Shown: positions 20,251 through 33,393 of the stretch, piece after piece
Layout of the letters: each line of letters opens with the position of its first letter
Position numbering within the stretch: position 1 is the first letter of the stretch
DNA from: Bacillus smithii
GTDB lineage: Bacteria > Bacillota > Bacilli > Bacillales > DSM-4216
DNA length: 64,000 nt
Assembly (NCBI RefSeq): GCF_001050115.1
Contig: NZ_CP012024.1
Coordinates: 104,001-168,000 of the forward strand
Direction of reading: 5' to 3'
The notes under the pieces: generated by a model
Seen by the model: only the letters and a program-made list of their open reading frames with translations
Databases searched by the model: none
Told to the model about the DNA's origin: nothing
Made by a program: the position numbers and the translations under genes

Positions 20251-20853
20251 TTGGCAGATCATTATTTTTCGCGTTCCCCCGAAATCAAAAGCAACCCGAT
20301 TTACTGGGATTATCAATTAAAAAATCATTCCTTTCATTTTAAAAGCGATGCCGGAGTTTTTTCTAAAAAGGAAGTCGATTTTGGCTCGCGTTTACTGATT
20401 GAAAGTTTTCGAGCGCCTCGTTTAGAAGGTCCGGTACTCGACGTCGGATGCGGCTACGGTCCTATTGGGTTGGCGGTTGCTGCTTATTGTCCCGAAAGAA
20501 CGGTGCATATGGTCGATATCAATTTGCGCGCTTTGTCGCTTGCAAAGGAAAACGCAGATATGAATGGCATTGAAAATGTACAGATTTATGAAAGCGATGG
20601 TTTGGATAACGTAAAAGAGTATGGCTTTGCTGCTATACTGACCAATCCCCCGATAAGAGCGGGCAAGGCGATTGTCCATAGAATTTTTTCGCAAAGCTAT
20701 GATAAACTTCAACCCGGAGGAGAGTTTTGGGCGGTGATCCAAAAAAAACAGGGCGCCCCATCAGCAATGAGAAAACTGGAGGAACTGTTTCAATCCGTTT
20801 CCGTTGAAGAGAAAAAGAAAGGTTACTACGTTTTAAAAGCAGAAAAACATTGA
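20251..20853 (+). CDS. ybxB: Class I SAM-dependent methyltransferase (YbxB, RsmC-like)
   Basis: A 200-residue methyltransferase with the SAM-binding motif DVGCGYGPIGLAVA, the acidic motif VDIN, and the NPPI motif typical of base N-methyltransferases of the RsmC/RlmG type. The rRNA target is not established from sequence. TTG 20251 is chosen because TTTGGAGGGG lies just before it. The position between rplL and rpoB is conserved in Bacillus. Confidence 0.88.
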   Translation: MADHYFSRSPEIKSNPIYWDYQLKNHSFHFKSDAGVFSKKEVDFGSRLLIESFRAPRLEGPVLDVGCGYGPIGLAVAAYCPERTVHMVDINLRALSLAKENADMNGIENVQIYESDGLDNVKEYGFAAILTNPPIRAGKAIVHRIFSQSYDKLQPGGEFWAVIQKKQGAPSAMRKLEELFQSVSVEEKKKGYYVLKAEKH

Positions 20854-20878
20854 CGACAAATAATGGTTGTGTTAATAT
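20850..20878 (+). promoter_or_regulatory. Promoter for rpoBC
   Basis: TTGACG (20850-20855), 17-nt spacer, TAATAT (20873-20878), overlapping the ybxB stop codon. A leader of about 205 nt follows. Confidence 0.6.
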
Positions 20879-20983
20879 TATAAAATGCCAATATATTATC
20901 CAAGTCTTAATTGAAAAAATAAGCTGATGGTTAAATTTTGGGTATTATGGAAAAGATAATATAATAACTAGTTCTTGTGAATT

Positions 20984-21012
20984 TGAGGTTTTCTAAGAAA
21001 AAACCTTTTTCT
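20984..21012 (+). promoter_or_regulatory. Leader hairpin upstream of rpoB
   Basis: AGGTTTT and AAAAACCT can pair and are followed by a T-rich stretch, resembling an intrinsic terminator or pause site about 80 nt before rpoB. It could attenuate rpoBC transcription. The stem is AT-rich, so it would be weak. Confidence 0.45.
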
Positions 21013-21092
21013 TTTTGCCTTAGTTGTTAGGGGCTATCCCCGACATAAAAGGATAGATGCAACTAAAACGCTTGATTTGAGGGGTGAATCAG

Positions 21093-24000
21093 TTGACAGG
21101 TCAACTAGTTCAATACGGACGACACCGCCAACGTAGAAGTTACGCGCGTATTAGAGAAATTTTGGAATTGCCGAATCTTATTGAAATTCAAACATCCTCT
21201 TATCAATGGTTTCTTGATGAGGGACTAAGAGAAATGTTCCGGGATATTTCGCCGATCGAGGATTTCACTGGAAACTTATCTTTGGAATTTATCGACTATA
21301 GTCTCGGTGAACCAAAGTATTCGGTGGAAGAAGCGAAACAGCGAGATGCAACTTACTCTGCTCCTCTTCGAGTAAAGGTGCGTTTAGTCAATAAAGAAAC
21401 AGGCGAAGTGAAAGATCAAGAAGTATTCATGGGTGACTTCCCGCTTATGACGGAAACGGGAACGTTTATCATTAACGGTGCTGAACGGGTCATTGTTTCC
21501 CAATTGGTCCGCTCGCCAAGCGTTTACTTCAACGGTAAAATGGACAAAAACGGAAAACAGGGATTTACAGCAACTGTTATACCGAACCGCGGAGCTTGGC
21601 TTGAATACGAAACAGATGCCAAAGATATCGTATATGTACGTATTGATCGGACAAGAAAACTGCCTGTTACGGTTCTTCTACGGGCTCTTGGTTTTGGCTC
21701 TGATCAAGAAATCATCGAGTTGCTTGGTGACAACGAATATCTTCGAAATACATTAGAAAAAGATAATACAGACAATACGGAAAAAGCTCTTATTGAAATA
21801 TATGAACGCCTGCGTCCGGGCGAACCGCCGACGGTTGAAAACGCTAGAAACTTATTAATTTCCCGCTTTTTCGATCCGAAACGGTATGATTTGGCCAATG
21901 TAGGACGCTATAAAATTAACAAAAAACTTCATATTAAAAACCGCATTTTCGGTCAACGTCTGGCAGAAACACTTGTTGATCCTGAGACGGGAGAAATTAT
22001 TGCCGAAGAAGGAACCGTTTTAGATCGCCGGACTTTAGACAAAATTTTGCCTAACATCGAAAATGGTATTGGTTTTAAAACCTATCGCCAAACGGGCGGT
22101 GTCTTGGAAGACGATATCGTGGTCCAATCCATAAAAGTTTATGCCCCCAACAGTGATGAAGACAAAGTAATCAACATTATCAGCAATGCGGTGCCGGATG
22201 AGAATGTAAAACACATCACTCCAGCTGATATCATTGCATCTATTAGTTATTTCTTTAATTTGCTGTATGGTGTGGGACATACTGATGATATTGACCATTT
22301 AGGAAACCGTCGCTTGCGTTCGGTAGGTGAATTGCTGCAAAATCAATTCCGCATTGGTTTATCGAGAATGGAACGTGTTGTTCGTGAAAGAATGTCCATT
22401 CAAGATACCAATACGATTACGCCTCAGCAATTAATTAACATTCGACCAGTCATCGCGTCGATCAAAGAATTTTTCGGAAGTTCTCAGCTGTCTCAATTTA
22501 TGGATCAAACCAACCCTCTTGCAGAATTAACACATAAACGTCGTTTATCAGCATTGGGACCAGGTGGATTGACGAGGGAACGTGCGGGCTTTGAAGTACG
22601 GGATGTTCACTATTCCCACTATGGTCGTATGTGTCCAATTGAAACCCCTGAAGGTCCGAATATCGGGTTGATTAACTCTCTTTCTACTTACGCAAAAGTC
22701 AATCGTTTCGGTTTTATTGAAACTCCGTATCGCCGCGTAGATCCGGAAACCGGAAGAGTGACTGACCAAATTGATTATTTAACGGCTGATGAAGAAGATA
22801 ATTATGTCGTTGCACAGGCAAATGCCCGTTTAGATGAAAATGGAGCGTTTGTTGATGATGAAGTCGTTGCGCGTATCAGAGGCGAAAACACGGTCGTCAA
22901 GAAAGAACGTGTTGATTACATGGATGTTTCGCCAAAACAAGTTGTGTCTGCGGCAACGGCATGTATCCCGTTCCTTGAAAACGACGACTCCAACCGTGCT
23001 TTAATGGGAGCCAACATGCAGCGTCAAGCAGTACCGCTCATTCAGCCTGAAGCACCAATTGTTGGAACAGGAATGGAACATGTTTCAGCAAGAGACTCAG
23101 GGGCTGCTGTTATCTGTAAGCATGACGGTATTGTTGAACACGTAGAGGCAAGAGAAATTTGGGTTCGTCGTGTATCAGAAGTGGATGGCCAAGAAGTAAA
23201 AGGCGACTTGGATAAATACCGTCTTCTGAAATTTGTTCGTTCTAACCAAGGTATGTGCTACAACCAACGTCCTATTGTCCAAGTCGGAGATCGAGTGAAA
23301 AAAGGTGAAATTTTAGCTGACGGTCCGTCCATGGATAAAGGTGAATTAGCGTTAGGTCGTAATGTTTTGGTCGGATTTATGACTTGGGAAGGTTATAACT
23401 ATGAAGACGCTATTATCATGAGTGAACGCCTCGTAAAAGATGATGTTTATACATCGATCCACATCGAGGAATATGAATCCGAGTCACGCGATACAAAACT
23501 TGGACCGGAAGAAATCACCCGCGATATTCCGAACGTTGGGGAAGATGCGCTGAAAAATCTAGATGAACGTGGAATTATCCGCATTGGCGCTGAAGTAAAA
23601 GACGGTGACCTTCTAGTAGGAAAAGTAACTCCTAAAGGCGTTACAGAATTAACGGCTGAAGAACGTTTGCTGCACGCCATTTTTGGTGAAAAAGCCCGCG
23701 AAGTCCGAGATACTTCTTTAAGAGTGCCTCATGGCGGCGGCGGAATTGTCTTGGATGTAAAAGTCTTTAACCGTGAAGATGGAGACGAACTACCACCTGG
23801 CGTCAATCAGTTGGTTCGTGTTTATATCGTTCAAAAACGGAAAATCCATGAAGGAGACAAAATGGCTGGACGCCATGGTAACAAAGGGGTTATCTCACGC
23901 ATTTTGCCTGAGGAAGATATGCCGTTTTTACCGGACGGAACCCCTCTCGATATCATGCTTAACCCATTAGGGGTGCCATCACGGATGAACATCGGGCAAG

Positions 24001-24650
24001 TGTTAGAACTTCATCTTGGAATGGCTGCCAAAAAATTGGGAATTTATGTTGCAACTCCTGTATTTGATGGTGCCCGTGAAGATGACGTATGGGAAACGAT
24101 CGAAGAAGCAGGAATGCCTAGAGATGGCAAAACCATTCTTTACGATGGCCGGACTGGGGAACCGTTCGATAACCGTGTATCAGTTGGTATCATGTATATG
24201 ATCAAACTGGCTCACATGGTCGATGATAAACTGCACGCTCGTTCAACAGGACCATACTCACTCGTCACCCAACAACCACTTGGTGGGAAAGCACAGTTTG
24301 GTGGGCAACGCTTTGGAGAAATGGAAGTGTGGGCGCTGGAAGCATATGGTGCAGCTTATACGCTACAAGAAATCCTCACGGTGAAATCCGACGATGTAGT
24401 CGGCCGTGTAAAAACATACGAAGCTATTGTTAAAGGAGAAAATGTTCCTGAACCGGGAGTTCCTGAATCTTTCAAAGTATTGATCAAAGAACTTCAAAGT
24501 TTAGGTTTAGATGTCAAAATTCTTTCAGGTGATGAAAAAGAAATTGAAATGAAAGAGCTGGAAGATGAAGACGATATTCAGCAAGTTGACTCTTTAAACA
24601 TTGTGACGGAAGGCAATGAAGAATCGGAAAAAGTCGGCACTAAAGAATGA
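21093..24650 (+). CDS. rpoB: DNA-directed RNA polymerase subunit beta
   Basis: The 1185-residue beta subunit. The rifampicin pocket ([31 protein letters not shown]) is of the sensitive type, and the catalytic-site segments [10 protein letters not shown] and [19 protein letters not shown] are present. The start is TTG 21093 ([19 protein letters not shown]), matching B. subtilis; GTG 21084 lies inside the ribosome site GAGGGGTG. The acidic tail ([10 protein letters not shown]) is Bacillus-like. Confidence 0.97.
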   Translation: MTGQLVQYGRHRQRRSYARIREILELPNLIEIQTSSYQWFLDEGLREMFRDISPIEDFTGNLSLEFIDYSLGEPKYSVEEAKQRDATYSAPLRVKVRLVNKETGEVKDQEVFMGDFPLMTETGTFIINGAERVIVSQLVRSPSVYFNGKMDKNGKQGFTATVIPNRGAWLEYETDAKDIVYVRIDRTRKLPVTVLLRALGFGSDQEIIELLGDNEYLRNTLEKDNTDNTEKALIEIYERLRPGEPPTVENARNLLISRFFDPKRYDLANVGRYKINKKLHIKNRIFGQRLAETLVDPETGEIIAEEGTVLDRRTLDKILPNIENGIGFKTYRQTGGVLEDDIVVQSIKVYAPNSDEDKVINIISNAVPDENVKHITPADIIASISYFFNLLYGVGHTDDIDHLGNRRLRSVGELLQNQFRIGLSRMERVVRERMSIQDTNTITPQQLINIRPVIASIKEFFGSSQLSQFMDQTNPLAELTHKRRLSALGPGGLTRERAGFEVRDVHYSHYGRMCPIETPEGPNIGLINSLSTYAKVNRFGFIETPYRRVDPETGRVTDQIDYLTADEEDNYVVAQANARLDENGAFVDDEVVARIRGENTVVKKERVDYMDVSPKQVVSAATACIPFLENDDSNRALMGANMQRQAVPLIQPEAPIVGTGMEHVSARDSGAAVICKHDGIVEHVEAREIWVRRVSEVDGQEVKGDLDKYRLLKFVRSNQGMCYNQRPIVQVGDRVKKGEILADGPSMDKGELALGRNVLVGFMTWEGYNYEDAIIMSERLVKDDVYTSIHIEEYESESRDTKLGPEEITRDIPNVGEDALKNLDERGIIRIGAEVKDGDLLVGKVTPKGVTELTAEERLLHAIFGEKAREVRDTSLRVPHGGGGIVLDVKVFNREDGDELPPGVNQLVRVYIVQKRKIHEGDKMAGRHGNKGVISRILPEEDMPFLPDGTPLDIMLNPLGVPSRMNIGQVLELHLGMAAKKLGIYVATPVFDGAREDDVWETIEEAGMPRDGKTILYDGRTGEPFDNRVSVGIMYMIKLAHMVDDKLHARSTGPYSLVTQQPLGGKAQFGGQRFGEMEVWALEAYGAAYTLQEILTVKSDDVVGRVKTYEAIVKGENVPEPGVPESFKVLIKELQSLGLDVKILSGDEKEIEMKELEDEDDIQQVDSLNIVTEGNEESEKVGTKE

Positions 24651-24773
24651 TGCTCGGTCGTTCTATAGACTCAGAAAAGATTTTTGGCAGATAGGTCGTT
24701 CCTCCCGGATGACAAAATAGGGAGGAACGATTTAAAACTTGCAAAGCTCTATATAAAAAGGGAGGTAGGCCCC

Positions 24774-27700
24774 TTGCTAGATGTAAATAATTTCGAGTAT
24801 ATGAAAATCGGTCTAGCGTCTCCGGATAAAATCCGGTCTTGGTCTTACGGTGAAGTAAAAAAACCCGAAACGATTAACTATCGAACTCTCAAACCAGAAA
24901 AAGACGGCTTATTCTGTGAACGTATTTTCGGTCCAACAAAAGACTGGGAATGCCATTGCGGAAAATATAAAAGAGTGAGATATAAAGGTGTTGTATGTGA
25001 TCGTTGCGGTGTGGAAGTCACTAAATCGAAAGTTCGTCGGGAAAGAATGGGCCATATTGAATTGGCTGCGCCAGTGTCCCACATTTGGTATTTCAAAGGA
25101 ATTCCAAGCCGCATGGGACTTGTCTTGGACATGTCGCCTAGAGCCCTAGAAGAAGTTATTTATTTTGCTTCTTACGTTGTGACGGATCCTGGGGAAACAA
25201 CATTAGAGAAAAAACAACTCCTCTCTGAAAAAGAATACCGTACGTATAGAGAAAAATACGGAAATAAATTCCAAGCATCAATGGGTGCAGAAGCTATTAA
25301 AAAGCTTTTACAAGACATCGACTTGGATAAAGAAGTAGAAACATTAAAAGAAGAATTAAAAACAGCTCAAGGGCAAAGAAGAACACGTGCTATTAAACGA
25401 TTGGAAGTATTGGAAGCTTTCCGTAATTCCGGCAATAAACCGGAATGGATGGTTTTAGATGTTCTTCCGGTTATTCCTCCTGAACTGCGCCCAATGGTTC
25501 AACTTGACGGAGGACGTTTTGCTACTTCCGACTTAAATGATCTGTACCGGCGGGTTATCAACAGAAACAATCGGTTAAAACGTCTTTTAGATTTAGGTGC
25601 TCCTAATATTATTGTTCAAAATGAAAAAAGAATGCTGCAAGAAGCAGTCGATGCTCTTATCGATAACGGACGTCGCGGTCGACCTGTAACTGGACCTGGA
25701 AATCGCCCGCTCAAATCTCTTTCTCATATGCTGAAAGGGAAACAAGGTCGTTTCCGTCAAAACTTGCTAGGAAAACGTGTTGACTATTCTGGTCGTTCTG
25801 TTATTGTTGTAGGTCCGAACTTAAAAATGTATCAATGCGGACTGCCGAAAGAAATGGCGCTTGAACTCTTTAAGCCTTTTGTAATGAAAGAGCTTGTTGA
25901 AAAAGGATTAGCGCACAACATTAAAAGCGCTAAAAGAAAAATTGAACGAGTTCAACCAGAAGTATGGGATGTACTAGAAGAAGTCATTAAAGAACATCCT
26001 GTATTGCTGAACCGTGCCCCAACGCTTCACCGTTTAGGAATTCAAGCGTTTGAACCAACATTGGTAGAAGGTCGCGCCATTCGTCTTCATCCGCTTGTTT
26101 GTACAGCTTATAATGCGGACTTCGATGGAGACCAAATGGCTGTTCACGTTCCTTTGTCTGCAGAAGCACAAGCAGAAGCCCGGATGTTGATGTTGGCTGC
26201 TCAAAACATCTTGAACCCTAAAGATGGTAAACCAGTCGTAACGCCATCTCAAGATATGGTGCTTGGTAACTATTATTTAACGCTTGAACGAGAAAATGCA
26301 GTCGGAGAAGGAATGGTCTTCAAAGATGCGAACGAAGCTTTGATCGCTTATCAAAATGGCTATGTTCATTTGCACTCTCGTATTGCGGTTCATGCCGGTT
26401 CGCTTCATAACCAAACCTTTACAGAAAAACAAAATAAACAATTATTGATTACGACTGTAGGAAAACTTATTTTCAACGAAATTTTGCCAAACACATTCCC
26501 ATACATTAATGAGCCAACAAAAGAAAATTTGGAAGGTAAAACGCCGGAAAAATATTTTGTGGATCCAACGGTGGATGTGAAAGAACATATTAAAAAACAA
26601 CCGCTTATCCAACCGTTTAAGAAAAAAATCTTGGGAAGCATCATTGCGGAAGTGTTTAAACGTTTCAAAATCACGGAAACTTCGAAGATGCTTGACCGGA
26701 TGAAAGACCTCGGTTTCAAATATTCTACAAAAGCAGGAATTACGATCGGTATTGCCGACATCGTCGTATTGGCTGAAAAACCGCAAATTTTGCAAGAAGC
26801 TCAAGCTAAGGTCGATACGGTCATGAAACAATTCAAACGAGGTCTTATTACAGAAGATGAACGATATGATCGGGTTATTTCCATATGGAGTGCTGCCAAA
26901 GATCAAATCCAAGGCAGATTGATGGAACACTTAGATAGAACAAACCCAATCTTCATGATGAGTGATTCCGGTGCCCGTGGTAATGCTTCGAACTTTACGC
27001 AGTTAGCTGGTATGCGCGGTTTAATGGCAAACCCGGCTGGCCGGATTATTGAATTGCCGATTAAATCCAGCTTCCGTGAAGGTTTAACCGTACTCGAATA
27101 CTTCATTTCCACTCACGGTGCTCGTAAAGGTCTTGCTGATACGGCGTTGAAAACTGCCGACTCTGGTTATTTAACACGACGTTTGGTCGACGTTGCGCAA
27201 GATGTCATTGTCCGGGAAGAAGATTGCGGAACGGATCGCGGTTTGTTAATTTCTTCGATCAAAGATGGTACAGAAGTAATCGAACCTTTAGAAGAACGTC
27301 TTGTTGGCCGCTACTCCAGAAAAACGGTGAAACATCCGGAAACAGGAGAAATTCTTGTTCGCGAAAACGAATTGATTACAGAAGATACAGCAAAAGAGAT
27401 TATGGATGCTGGAATTGAACAAGTTTGGATCCGTTCTGCCTTCACTTGCAACACACGCCATGGCGTATGTAAAAAATGTTACGGAAGCAACTTGGCGACT
27501 GGACAGGAAGTGGAAGTCGGCGAAGCTGTCGGTATTATCGCTGCTCAATCCATCGGGGAACCTGGTACGCAATTAACAATGCGTACATTCCATACAGGTG
27601 GTGTAGCAGGAGACGACATCACGCAAGGTTTGCCACGTGTCCAAGAGTTGTTTGAAGCCCGTAATCCGAAAGGGCAAGCGGTTATTTCTGAAATTGACGG

Positions 27701-28382
27701 TGTCGTTACAGCGATTAACGAAGGTCGAGATCGTCAATACGAAATAGTGGTTCAAGGCGAAGTTGAAACTCGAACTTATACAGCTCCTTACACCGCAAGA
27801 TTAAAAGTAAGTGTGAATGATAAAGTAGAACGTGGACAGGAAATCACGGAAGGATCCATCGATCCGAAAGAATTGCTCAAAGTTCGCGATGTGTCCGCGG
27901 TTCAAGAATATCTGTTGAAAGAAGTTCAAAAAGTTTATCGTATGCAAGGGGTTGAAATCGGCGATAAACACATTGAAGTTATGGTAAGACAAATGCTTCG
28001 GAAAGTACGTGTCATTGATGCCGGTGATACCGATGTACTTCCAGGTTCATTACTGGATATACATCAATTTAAAGAAGCAAACCGAAAAGTATTATTGGAA
28101 GGTAAGACCCCTGCAACCGGTCGTCCGGTGCTGTTAGGAATCACAAAAGCATCTTTGGAAACAGAATCTTTCTTATCCGCAGCTTCGTTCCAAGAAACAA
28201 CTCGCGTGTTGACAGATGCTGCCATCAAGGGCAAACGGGACGAATTGCTTGGATTGAAAGAAAATGTCATCATTGGTAAGCTTGTTCCAGCAGGTACGGG
28301 AATGCAGCGTTATCGCAAATCAGAACCGGTTGTTACAAAAAAAGCTAAAGAAAAAGAGGAACAGCCTGTAGCACAAAATTAA
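24774..28382 (+). CDS. rpoC: DNA-directed RNA polymerase subunit beta'
   Basis: The 1202-residue beta' subunit. An N-terminal zinc finger is seen (CHCGKYKR ... CDRCG), the catalytic metal-binding loop NADFDGDQM near residue 450, the trigger-loop region, and a second zinc site ([14 protein letters not shown]). The start is TTG 24774 ([10 protein letters not shown]), matching the family and following GGGAGGTAGG; the 30 in-frame codons upstream are intergenic. It ends before a GC-rich hairpin. Confidence 0.97.
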   Translation: MLDVNNFEYMKIGLASPDKIRSWSYGEVKKPETINYRTLKPEKDGLFCERIFGPTKDWECHCGKYKRVRYKGVVCDRCGVEVTKSKVRRERMGHIELAAPVSHIWYFKGIPSRMGLVLDMSPRALEEVIYFASYVVTDPGETTLEKKQLLSEKEYRTYREKYGNKFQASMGAEAIKKLLQDIDLDKEVETLKEELKTAQGQRRTRAIKRLEVLEAFRNSGNKPEWMVLDVLPVIPPELRPMVQLDGGRFATSDLNDLYRRVINRNNRLKRLLDLGAPNIIVQNEKRMLQEAVDALIDNGRRGRPVTGPGNRPLKSLSHMLKGKQGRFRQNLLGKRVDYSGRSVIVVGPNLKMYQCGLPKEMALELFKPFVMKELVEKGLAHNIKSAKRKIERVQPEVWDVLEEVIKEHPVLLNRAPTLHRLGIQAFEPTLVEGRAIRLHPLVCTAYNADFDGDQMAVHVPLSAEAQAEARMLMLAAQNILNPKDGKPVVTPSQDMVLGNYYLTLERENAVGEGMVFKDANEALIAYQNGYVHLHSRIAVHAGSLHNQTFTEKQNKQLLITTVGKLIFNEILPNTFPYINEPTKENLEGKTPEKYFVDPTVDVKEHIKKQPLIQPFKKKILGSIIAEVFKRFKITETSKMLDRMKDLGFKYSTKAGITIGIADIVVLAEKPQILQEAQAKVDTVMKQFKRGLITEDERYDRVISIWSAAKDQIQGRLMEHLDRTNPIFMMSDSGARGNASNFTQLAGMRGLMANPAGRIIELPIKSSFREGLTVLEYFISTHGARKGLADTALKTADSGYLTRRLVDVAQDVIVREEDCGTDRGLLISSIKDGTEVIEPLEERLVGRYSRKTVKHPETGEILVRENELITEDTAKEIMDAGIEQVWIRSAFTCNTRHGVCKKCYGSNLATGQEVEVGEAVGIIAAQSIGEPGTQLTMRTFHTGGVAGDDITQGLPRVQELFEARNPKGQAVISEIDGVVTAINEGRDRQYEIVVQGEVETRTYTAPYTARLKVSVNDKVERGQEITEGSIDPKELLKVRDVSAVQEYLLKEVQKVYRMQGVEIGDKHIEVMVRQMLRKVRVIDAGDTDVLPGSLLDIHQFKEANRKVLLEGKTPATGRPVLLGITKASLETESFLSAASFQETTRVLTDAAIKGKRDELLGLKENVIIGKLVPAGTGMQRYRKSEPVVTKKAKEKEEQPVAQN

Positions 28383-28389
28383 TCACCTA

Positions 28390-28417
28390 TCCGGCGCCGG
28401 TCTTCACCGGTGCCGGA
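28390..28417 (+). terminator. GC-rich hairpin after rpoC
   Basis: Stem TCCGGCGCCGG/CCGGTGCCGGA with a 6-nt loop, followed by only a short AAAATTTT. It may be a weak terminator or an mRNA 3'-end protector. Confidence 0.55.
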
Positions 28418-28437
28418 TGAAAATTTTCATTCTGACG

Positions 28438-28466
28438 TTGACATTAAAAATTGAAAGTGTTACTAT
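28438..28466 (+). promoter_or_regulatory. Promoter for ybxF-rpsL-rpsG-fusA-tuf
   Basis: TTGACA (28438-28443), 17-nt spacer, TACTAT (28461-28466), 50 bp before ybxF. Confidence 0.7.
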
Positions 28467-28515
28467 ATTCAAGGTGCTCCTATCTATACCTTGTTACTTT
28501 GGAGGATGTTTCAAT

Positions 28516-28767
28516 ATGTCTTATGAAAAAGTAGCACAGGCAAAAAAAGTGATTATAGGAACAAAACAAACAGCAAAAGCCATCAAGAATAATCGTGCCC
28601 TAGAAGTAGTCGTTGCTTCCGACGCTGATAGCAGAGTCGTCGAAGCAGTGATTCAAGAAGCGAAACAATCGAATGTACCTATTACTTATGTCAGTTCGAT
28701 GAAAAAGCTCGGAAAAGCTTGTGGGATCGATGTTGGTGCAGCGGCTGTTGCTATTGTCAATGAATAG
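28516..28767 (+). CDS. ybxF: L7Ae-family K-turn-binding protein YbxF
   Basis: An 83-residue L7Ae/L30e-fold protein with KVIIGTKQTAKAIKNN and DADSRVVEAVIQEA; the family binds kink-turn RNA and associates with the ribosome. ATG 28516 (MSYEKVAQAKKV) follows TTGGAGGAT; upstream in-frame codons cross the promoter and are not real. It is the first gene of the str operon here, as in B. subtilis. Confidence 0.92.
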   Translation: MSYEKVAQAKKVIIGTKQTAKAIKNNRALEVVVASDADSRVVEAVIQEAKQSNVPITYVSSMKKLGKACGIDVGAAAVAIVNE

Positions 28768-28861
28768 CGTTTTTGTAGATGACTACAAAAACTTTGTTTT
28801 TGCCAAAAAATGAACCACCTGGATGTGTGGGCTTAAACAAAAACGAAGGGAGGAAAATTTC

Positions 28862-29281
28862 ATGCCTACAATTAACCAATTAGTACGCAAACCTCGTAAA
28901 TCTAAAATAACTAAATCTAAATCTCCGGCGCTTAATAAAGGATTAAACAGCTTTAAGAAAGTACAAACAGATGTATTTTCGCCTCAAAAGCGCGGAGTAT
29001 GTACACGTGTTGGTACAATGACTCCGAAAAAACCGAACTCTGCATTGCGTAAATACGCTCGTGTTCGTCTGTCAAACGGTATTGAGGTTACTGCTTATAT
29101 TCCTGGTATCGGACATAACCTCCAAGAACACAGCGTTGTGCTCATTCGTGGAGGACGTGTAAAAGACTTACCAGGGGTTCGTTATCATATTATTCGTGGA
29201 GCATTAGATACTGCGGGTGTTGAAAACCGCAAACAAGGCCGCTCAAAATACGGTACGAAAAAACCAAAAGAGAAAAAATAA
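28862..29281 (+). CDS. rpsL: 30S ribosomal protein S12
   Basis: The 139-residue decoding-centre protein. The lysines in [11 protein letters not shown], where streptomycin-resistance changes map, are unaltered, so streptomycin sensitivity is expected at this site. ATG 28862 follows GGGAGGAAAATTTC. First gene of the conserved str core rpsL-rpsG-fusA-tuf. Confidence 0.97.
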   Translation: MPTINQLVRKPRKSKITKSKSPALNKGLNSFKKVQTDVFSPQKRGVCTRVGTMTPKKPNSALRKYARVRLSNGIEVTAYIPGIGHNLQEHSVVLIRGGRVKDLPGVRYHIIRGALDTAGVENRKQGRSKYGTKKPKEKK

Positions 29282-29292
29282 TGCACAAATAA

Positions 29293-29787
<495 letters not shown>

Positions 29788-29826
29788 GAATGGACCGACA
29801 CTTGCTGTTTCTTGAAATTTCGTCAG

Positions 29827-29844
29827 AGGGGATTTATTTATCCC
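29827..29844 (+). promoter_or_regulatory. Hairpin in rpsG-fusA spacer
   Basis: GGGGAT and ATCCCC pair around TTATTT, in the 181-bp spacer before fusA. A mirrored segment (CCCCTTAT, GATAAGGG) follows at once, so alternative pairings are possible. No T-run is present. Confidence 0.4.
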
Positions 29845-29968
29845 CTTATGATGGATAAGGGTGTTGGACCTGAATTTTTGTTCTGAATCTCCTTGAAACT
29901 TACGAGATGATCGGGAGATTGCTAGCGGGATTTATTTTATTATTTTGTGAAGGAAGGAGAAAGACAAC

Positions 29969-32047
29969 ATGCCAAGAGAGTTCTCCTTAGAAAAGACTCG
30001 CAATATCGGTATCATGGCTCACATTGACGCCGGTAAAACAACAACAACTGAGCGTATTCTTTTCTATACGGGACGCATTCATAAAATTGGGGAAACCCAT
30101 GAAGGTGCATCCCAAATGGACTGGATGGAGCAAGAACAAGAACGCGGTATTACGATCACTTCTGCCGCTACGACTGCTCAATGGAAAGGTCATCGTATTA
30201 ATATCATCGATACTCCTGGGCACGTGGATTTTACTGTAGAAGTTGAACGTTCCTTGCGCGTACTTGACGGTGCCGTAGCTGTTCTTGATGCCCAATCCGG
30301 GGTTGAACCGCAAACAGAGACTGTTTGGCGCCAAGCTACTACATACGGAGTTCCCCGTATTGTGTTTGTCAATAAAATGGACAAAATCGGAGCAGACTTT
30401 TTATATTCTGTTAAAACGCTTCATGAGCGTCTTCAAGCAAATGCGCATCCTGTCCAACTTCCAATTGGTGCGGAAGATCAATTTGAAGCGATTATTGACC
30501 TGATTGAAATGAAAGCATACTATTATGCTGACGATTTAGGTTCTAGTATCGAAGAACGTGAAATTCCAGATGACTGCAAAGAACAAGCAGAAGAATATCG
30601 TAACAAACTAATCGAAGCTGTTGCGGAACTGGATGAAGACTTAATGATGAAATACCTTGAAGGTGAAGAAATTACAAACGAAGAATTAAAAGCAGCTATT
30701 CGAAAAGCAACAGTCAATGTTGAATTCTTCCCTGTGTTCTGTGGTTCTGCTTTTAAAAACAAAGGTGTTCAGCTAATGCTGGACGGTGTGATCGATTATC
30801 TTCCGTCTCCAGTGGATATTCCATCTATTAAAGGAACGATCCCGAATACAGACGAAGAAGAAGAACGCCATGCAAGCGATGACGAACCATTCTCTGCTTT
30901 GGCGTTTAAAGTAATGACTGACCCTTATGTTGGTAAATTAACGTTCTTCCGTGTTTATTCTGGAACGTTGAACTCTGGTTCTTATGTATTGAACTCGACG
31001 AAAAATAAACGTGAACGCGTTGGACGTGTTCTTCAAATGCACGCTAACCACCGCCAAGAAATCTCAACCGTTTATGCGGGAGATATTGCAGCGGCTGTTG
31101 GTTTAAAAGATACTGGAACTGGAGATACTCTATGTGATGAAAAGAACCCAATTATTTTGGAATCCATGGAATTCCCGGATCCGGTTATTAAGGTTGCTAT
31201 TGAGCCGAAATCAAAAGCCGACCAAGATAAAATGTCCATCGCATTAAGCAAGCTTCAAGAAGAGGACCCAACATTCCATGCCCATACTGATACGGAAACA
31301 GGTCAAACCATTATCGCAGGTATGGGAGAACTTCATCTTGATATTATCGTCGACCGTATGAAACGGGAATTCAAAGTAGAAGCGAATGTAGGTGCTCCTC
31401 AAGTTGCTTATCGCGAAACGTTCCGTAAATCTGCTCAAGTGGAAGGAAAATTCGTTCGTCAATCCGGTGGTCGTGGTCAATACGGACATGTTTGGATCGA
31501 ATTTTCGCCAAATGAAGAAGGAAAAGGTTTCGAGTTCGAAAATGCGATTGTCGGAGGAGTTGTTCCTCGTGAATATATCCCAGCTGTACAAGCCGGTTTG
31601 GAAGACGCTATGCAAAACGGTGTTTTAGCTGGTTATCCTTTGATTGACATCAAAGCAAAACTCTTTGATGGTTCTTACCATGATGTCGACTCCAGTGAAA
31701 TGGCGTTCAAAATTGCGGCGTCTATGGCGTTGAAGAACGCTGCTTCGAAATGTGATCCGGTTCTTCTTGAACCAATCATGAAAGTAGAAATTGTTATTCC
31801 TGAAGAATATTTAGGAGATATCATGGGCGATGTCACTTCCAGACGCGGAAGAGTGGAAGGCATGGAAGCTCGCGGAAATGCTCAAGTTGTAAAAGCGTTT
31901 GTACCGCTCGCTGAAATGTTTGGTTACGCAACATCCTTGCGTTCCAACACTCAAGGCCGCGGAACATACACTATGCACTTCGATCATTACGAAGAAGTTC
32001 CGAAGAGCATCGCTGAAGAAATTATTAAAAAAAATAAAGGCGAATAA
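29969..32047 (+). CDS. fusA: Elongation factor G
   Basis: The 692-residue translocase GTPase with G1 [10 protein letters not shown]3 DTPGHVDF and G4 NKMDKIG, followed by domains II-V. It drives tRNA-mRNA translocation and, with RRF, ribosome recycling. ATG 29969 follows GAAGGAGAAAG. Confidence 0.97.
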   Translation: MPREFSLEKTRNIGIMAHIDAGKTTTTERILFYTGRIHKIGETHEGASQMDWMEQEQERGITITSAATTAQWKGHRINIIDTPGHVDFTVEVERSLRVLDGAVAVLDAQSGVEPQTETVWRQATTYGVPRIVFVNKMDKIGADFLYSVKTLHERLQANAHPVQLPIGAEDQFEAIIDLIEMKAYYYADDLGSSIEEREIPDDCKEQAEEYRNKLIEAVAELDEDLMMKYLEGEEITNEELKAAIRKATVNVEFFPVFCGSAFKNKGVQLMLDGVIDYLPSPVDIPSIKGTIPNTDEEEERHASDDEPFSALAFKVMTDPYVGKLTFFRVYSGTLNSGSYVLNSTKNKRERVGRVLQMHANHRQEISTVYAGDIAAAVGLKDTGTGDTLCDEKNPIILESMEFPDPVIKVAIEPKSKADQDKMSIALSKLQEEDPTFHAHTDTETGQTIIAGMGELHLDIIVDRMKREFKVEANVGAPQVAYRETFRKSAQVEGKFVRQSGGRGQYGHVWIEFSPNEEGKGFEFENAIVGGVVPREYIPAVQAGLEDAMQNGVLAGYPLIDIKAKLFDGSYHDVDSSEMAFKIAASMALKNAASKCDPVLLEPIMKVEIVIPEEYLGDIMGDVTSRRGRVEGMEARGNAQVVKAFVPLAEMFGYATSLRSNTQGRGTYTMHFDHYEEVPKSIAEEIIKKNKGE

Positions 32048-32097
32048 TTGATTTATAGTGAGCAATAAAGTATAAATAACATTGTAAGTTATGGTAT

Positions 32098-32129
32098 CTT
32101 TGAAGATAGGGATACTTCTATCTTCAAAG
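32098..32129 (+). promoter_or_regulatory. Perfect 12-bp hairpin upstream of tuf
   Basis: CTTTGAAGATAG and CTATCTTCAAAG are exact inverted repeats around an 8-nt loop, 46 bp before tuf. No T-run follows, so it is not a standard terminator. It could be a processing site or a stabiliser of tuf mRNA. Confidence 0.65.
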
Positions 32130-32175
32130 CCCCATATATATACTTAACCTTATTTTGTAAAAGGAGGATTCCCTA

Positions 32176-33363
32176 ATGGGTAAAGCAAAATACGATCGCT
32201 CAAAACCACACGTTAATATTGGTACAATCGGTCACGTTGACCATGGTAAAACAACTTTGACTGCTGCTATTACCACTGTTCTTGCTAAACAAGGTAAAGC
32301 AGAAGCTCGCGCATATGATCAAATCGACGGTGCTCCTGAAGAACGTGAACGCGGTATTACTATTTCTACTGCACACGTTGAATATGAAACAGACAAACGC
32401 CACTATGCGCACGTTGACTGTCCAGGACATGCTGACTATGTTAAAAACATGATCACTGGTGCAGCACAAATGGATGGAGCTATCCTTGTTGTATCTGCAG
32501 CTGATGGTCCTATGCCTCAAACTCGCGAACACATTCTTCTTTCTCGTCAAGTAGGTGTTCCTTACATCGTTGTATTCTTAAATAAATGCGACATGGTTGA
32601 CGACGAAGAATTACTTGAATTAGTTGAAATGGAAGTTCGCGATCTTCTTTCTGAATATGAATTCCCTGGTGACGACATTCCTGTCATCAAAGGATCTGCT
32701 CTTAAAGCTTTAGAAGGAGATCCTGAATGGGAAAGCAAAATTATTGAATTAATGGATGCAGTAGACGAATACATCCCAACTCCAGAACGTGAAGTTGACA
32801 AACCGTTCATGATGCCAGTAGAAGACGTGTTCTCTATCACTGGACGCGGTACTGTTGCAACTGGTCGTGTAGAACGCGGTCAATTGAAAATCGGAGACGA
32901 AGTAGAAATTATCGGTTTATCTGATGAACTTAAGAAAACGACTGTTACTGGGGTTGAAATGTTCCGTAAAATTCTTGACTATGCAGAAGCTGGTGACAAC
33001 ATCGGTGCCCTTCTTCGTGGTATTTCCCGTGAAGAAGTTCAACGCGGTCAAGTATTAGCAAAACCAGGAACCATTACTCCTCATACAAAATTTAAAGCGC
33101 AAGTATATGTTTTGTCTAAAGAAGAAGGTGGACGTCATACTCCATTCTTCTCAAACTATCGCCCTCAATTCTATTTCCGTACTACTGACGTAACGGGAAT
33201 TATCACTCTTCCAGAAGGCGTAGAAATGGTTATGCCTGGTGATAACGTTGAAATGACAGTAGAATTGATTGCGCCAATCGCTATTGAAGAAGGAACAAAA
33301 TTCTCTATCCGTGAAGGCGGACGTACAGTAGGCGCTGGTTCTGTATCTAGTGTCATTGAATAA
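32176..33363 (+). CDS. tuf: Elongation factor Tu
   Basis: The 395-residue EF-Tu with G1 [10 protein letters not shown]3 DCPGHADY, G4 NKCD, and domains II and III. AAAGGAGGATT precedes ATG 32176. Its transcript ends at the terminator 33394-33428, directly before a group II intron. In B. subtilis ybaC lies between tuf and rpsJ; it is absent here. Confidence 0.98.
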   Translation: MGKAKYDRSKPHVNIGTIGHVDHGKTTLTAAITTVLAKQGKAEARAYDQIDGAPEERERGITISTAHVEYETDKRHYAHVDCPGHADYVKNMITGAAQMDGAILVVSAADGPMPQTREHILLSRQVGVPYIVVFLNKCDMVDDEELLELVEMEVRDLLSEYEFPGDDIPVIKGSALKALEGDPEWESKIIELMDAVDEYIPTPEREVDKPFMMPVEDVFSITGRGTVATGRVERGQLKIGDEVEIIGLSDELKKTTVTGVEMFRKILDYAEAGDNIGALLRGISREEVQRGQVLAKPGTITPHTKFKAQVYVLSKEEGGRHTPFFSNYRPQFYFRTTDVTGIITLPEGVEMVMPGDNVEMTVELIAPIAIEEGTKFSIREGGRTVGAGSVSSVIE

Positions 33364-33393
33364 TTAATCATCGGGTACTATTATAATATGAGA

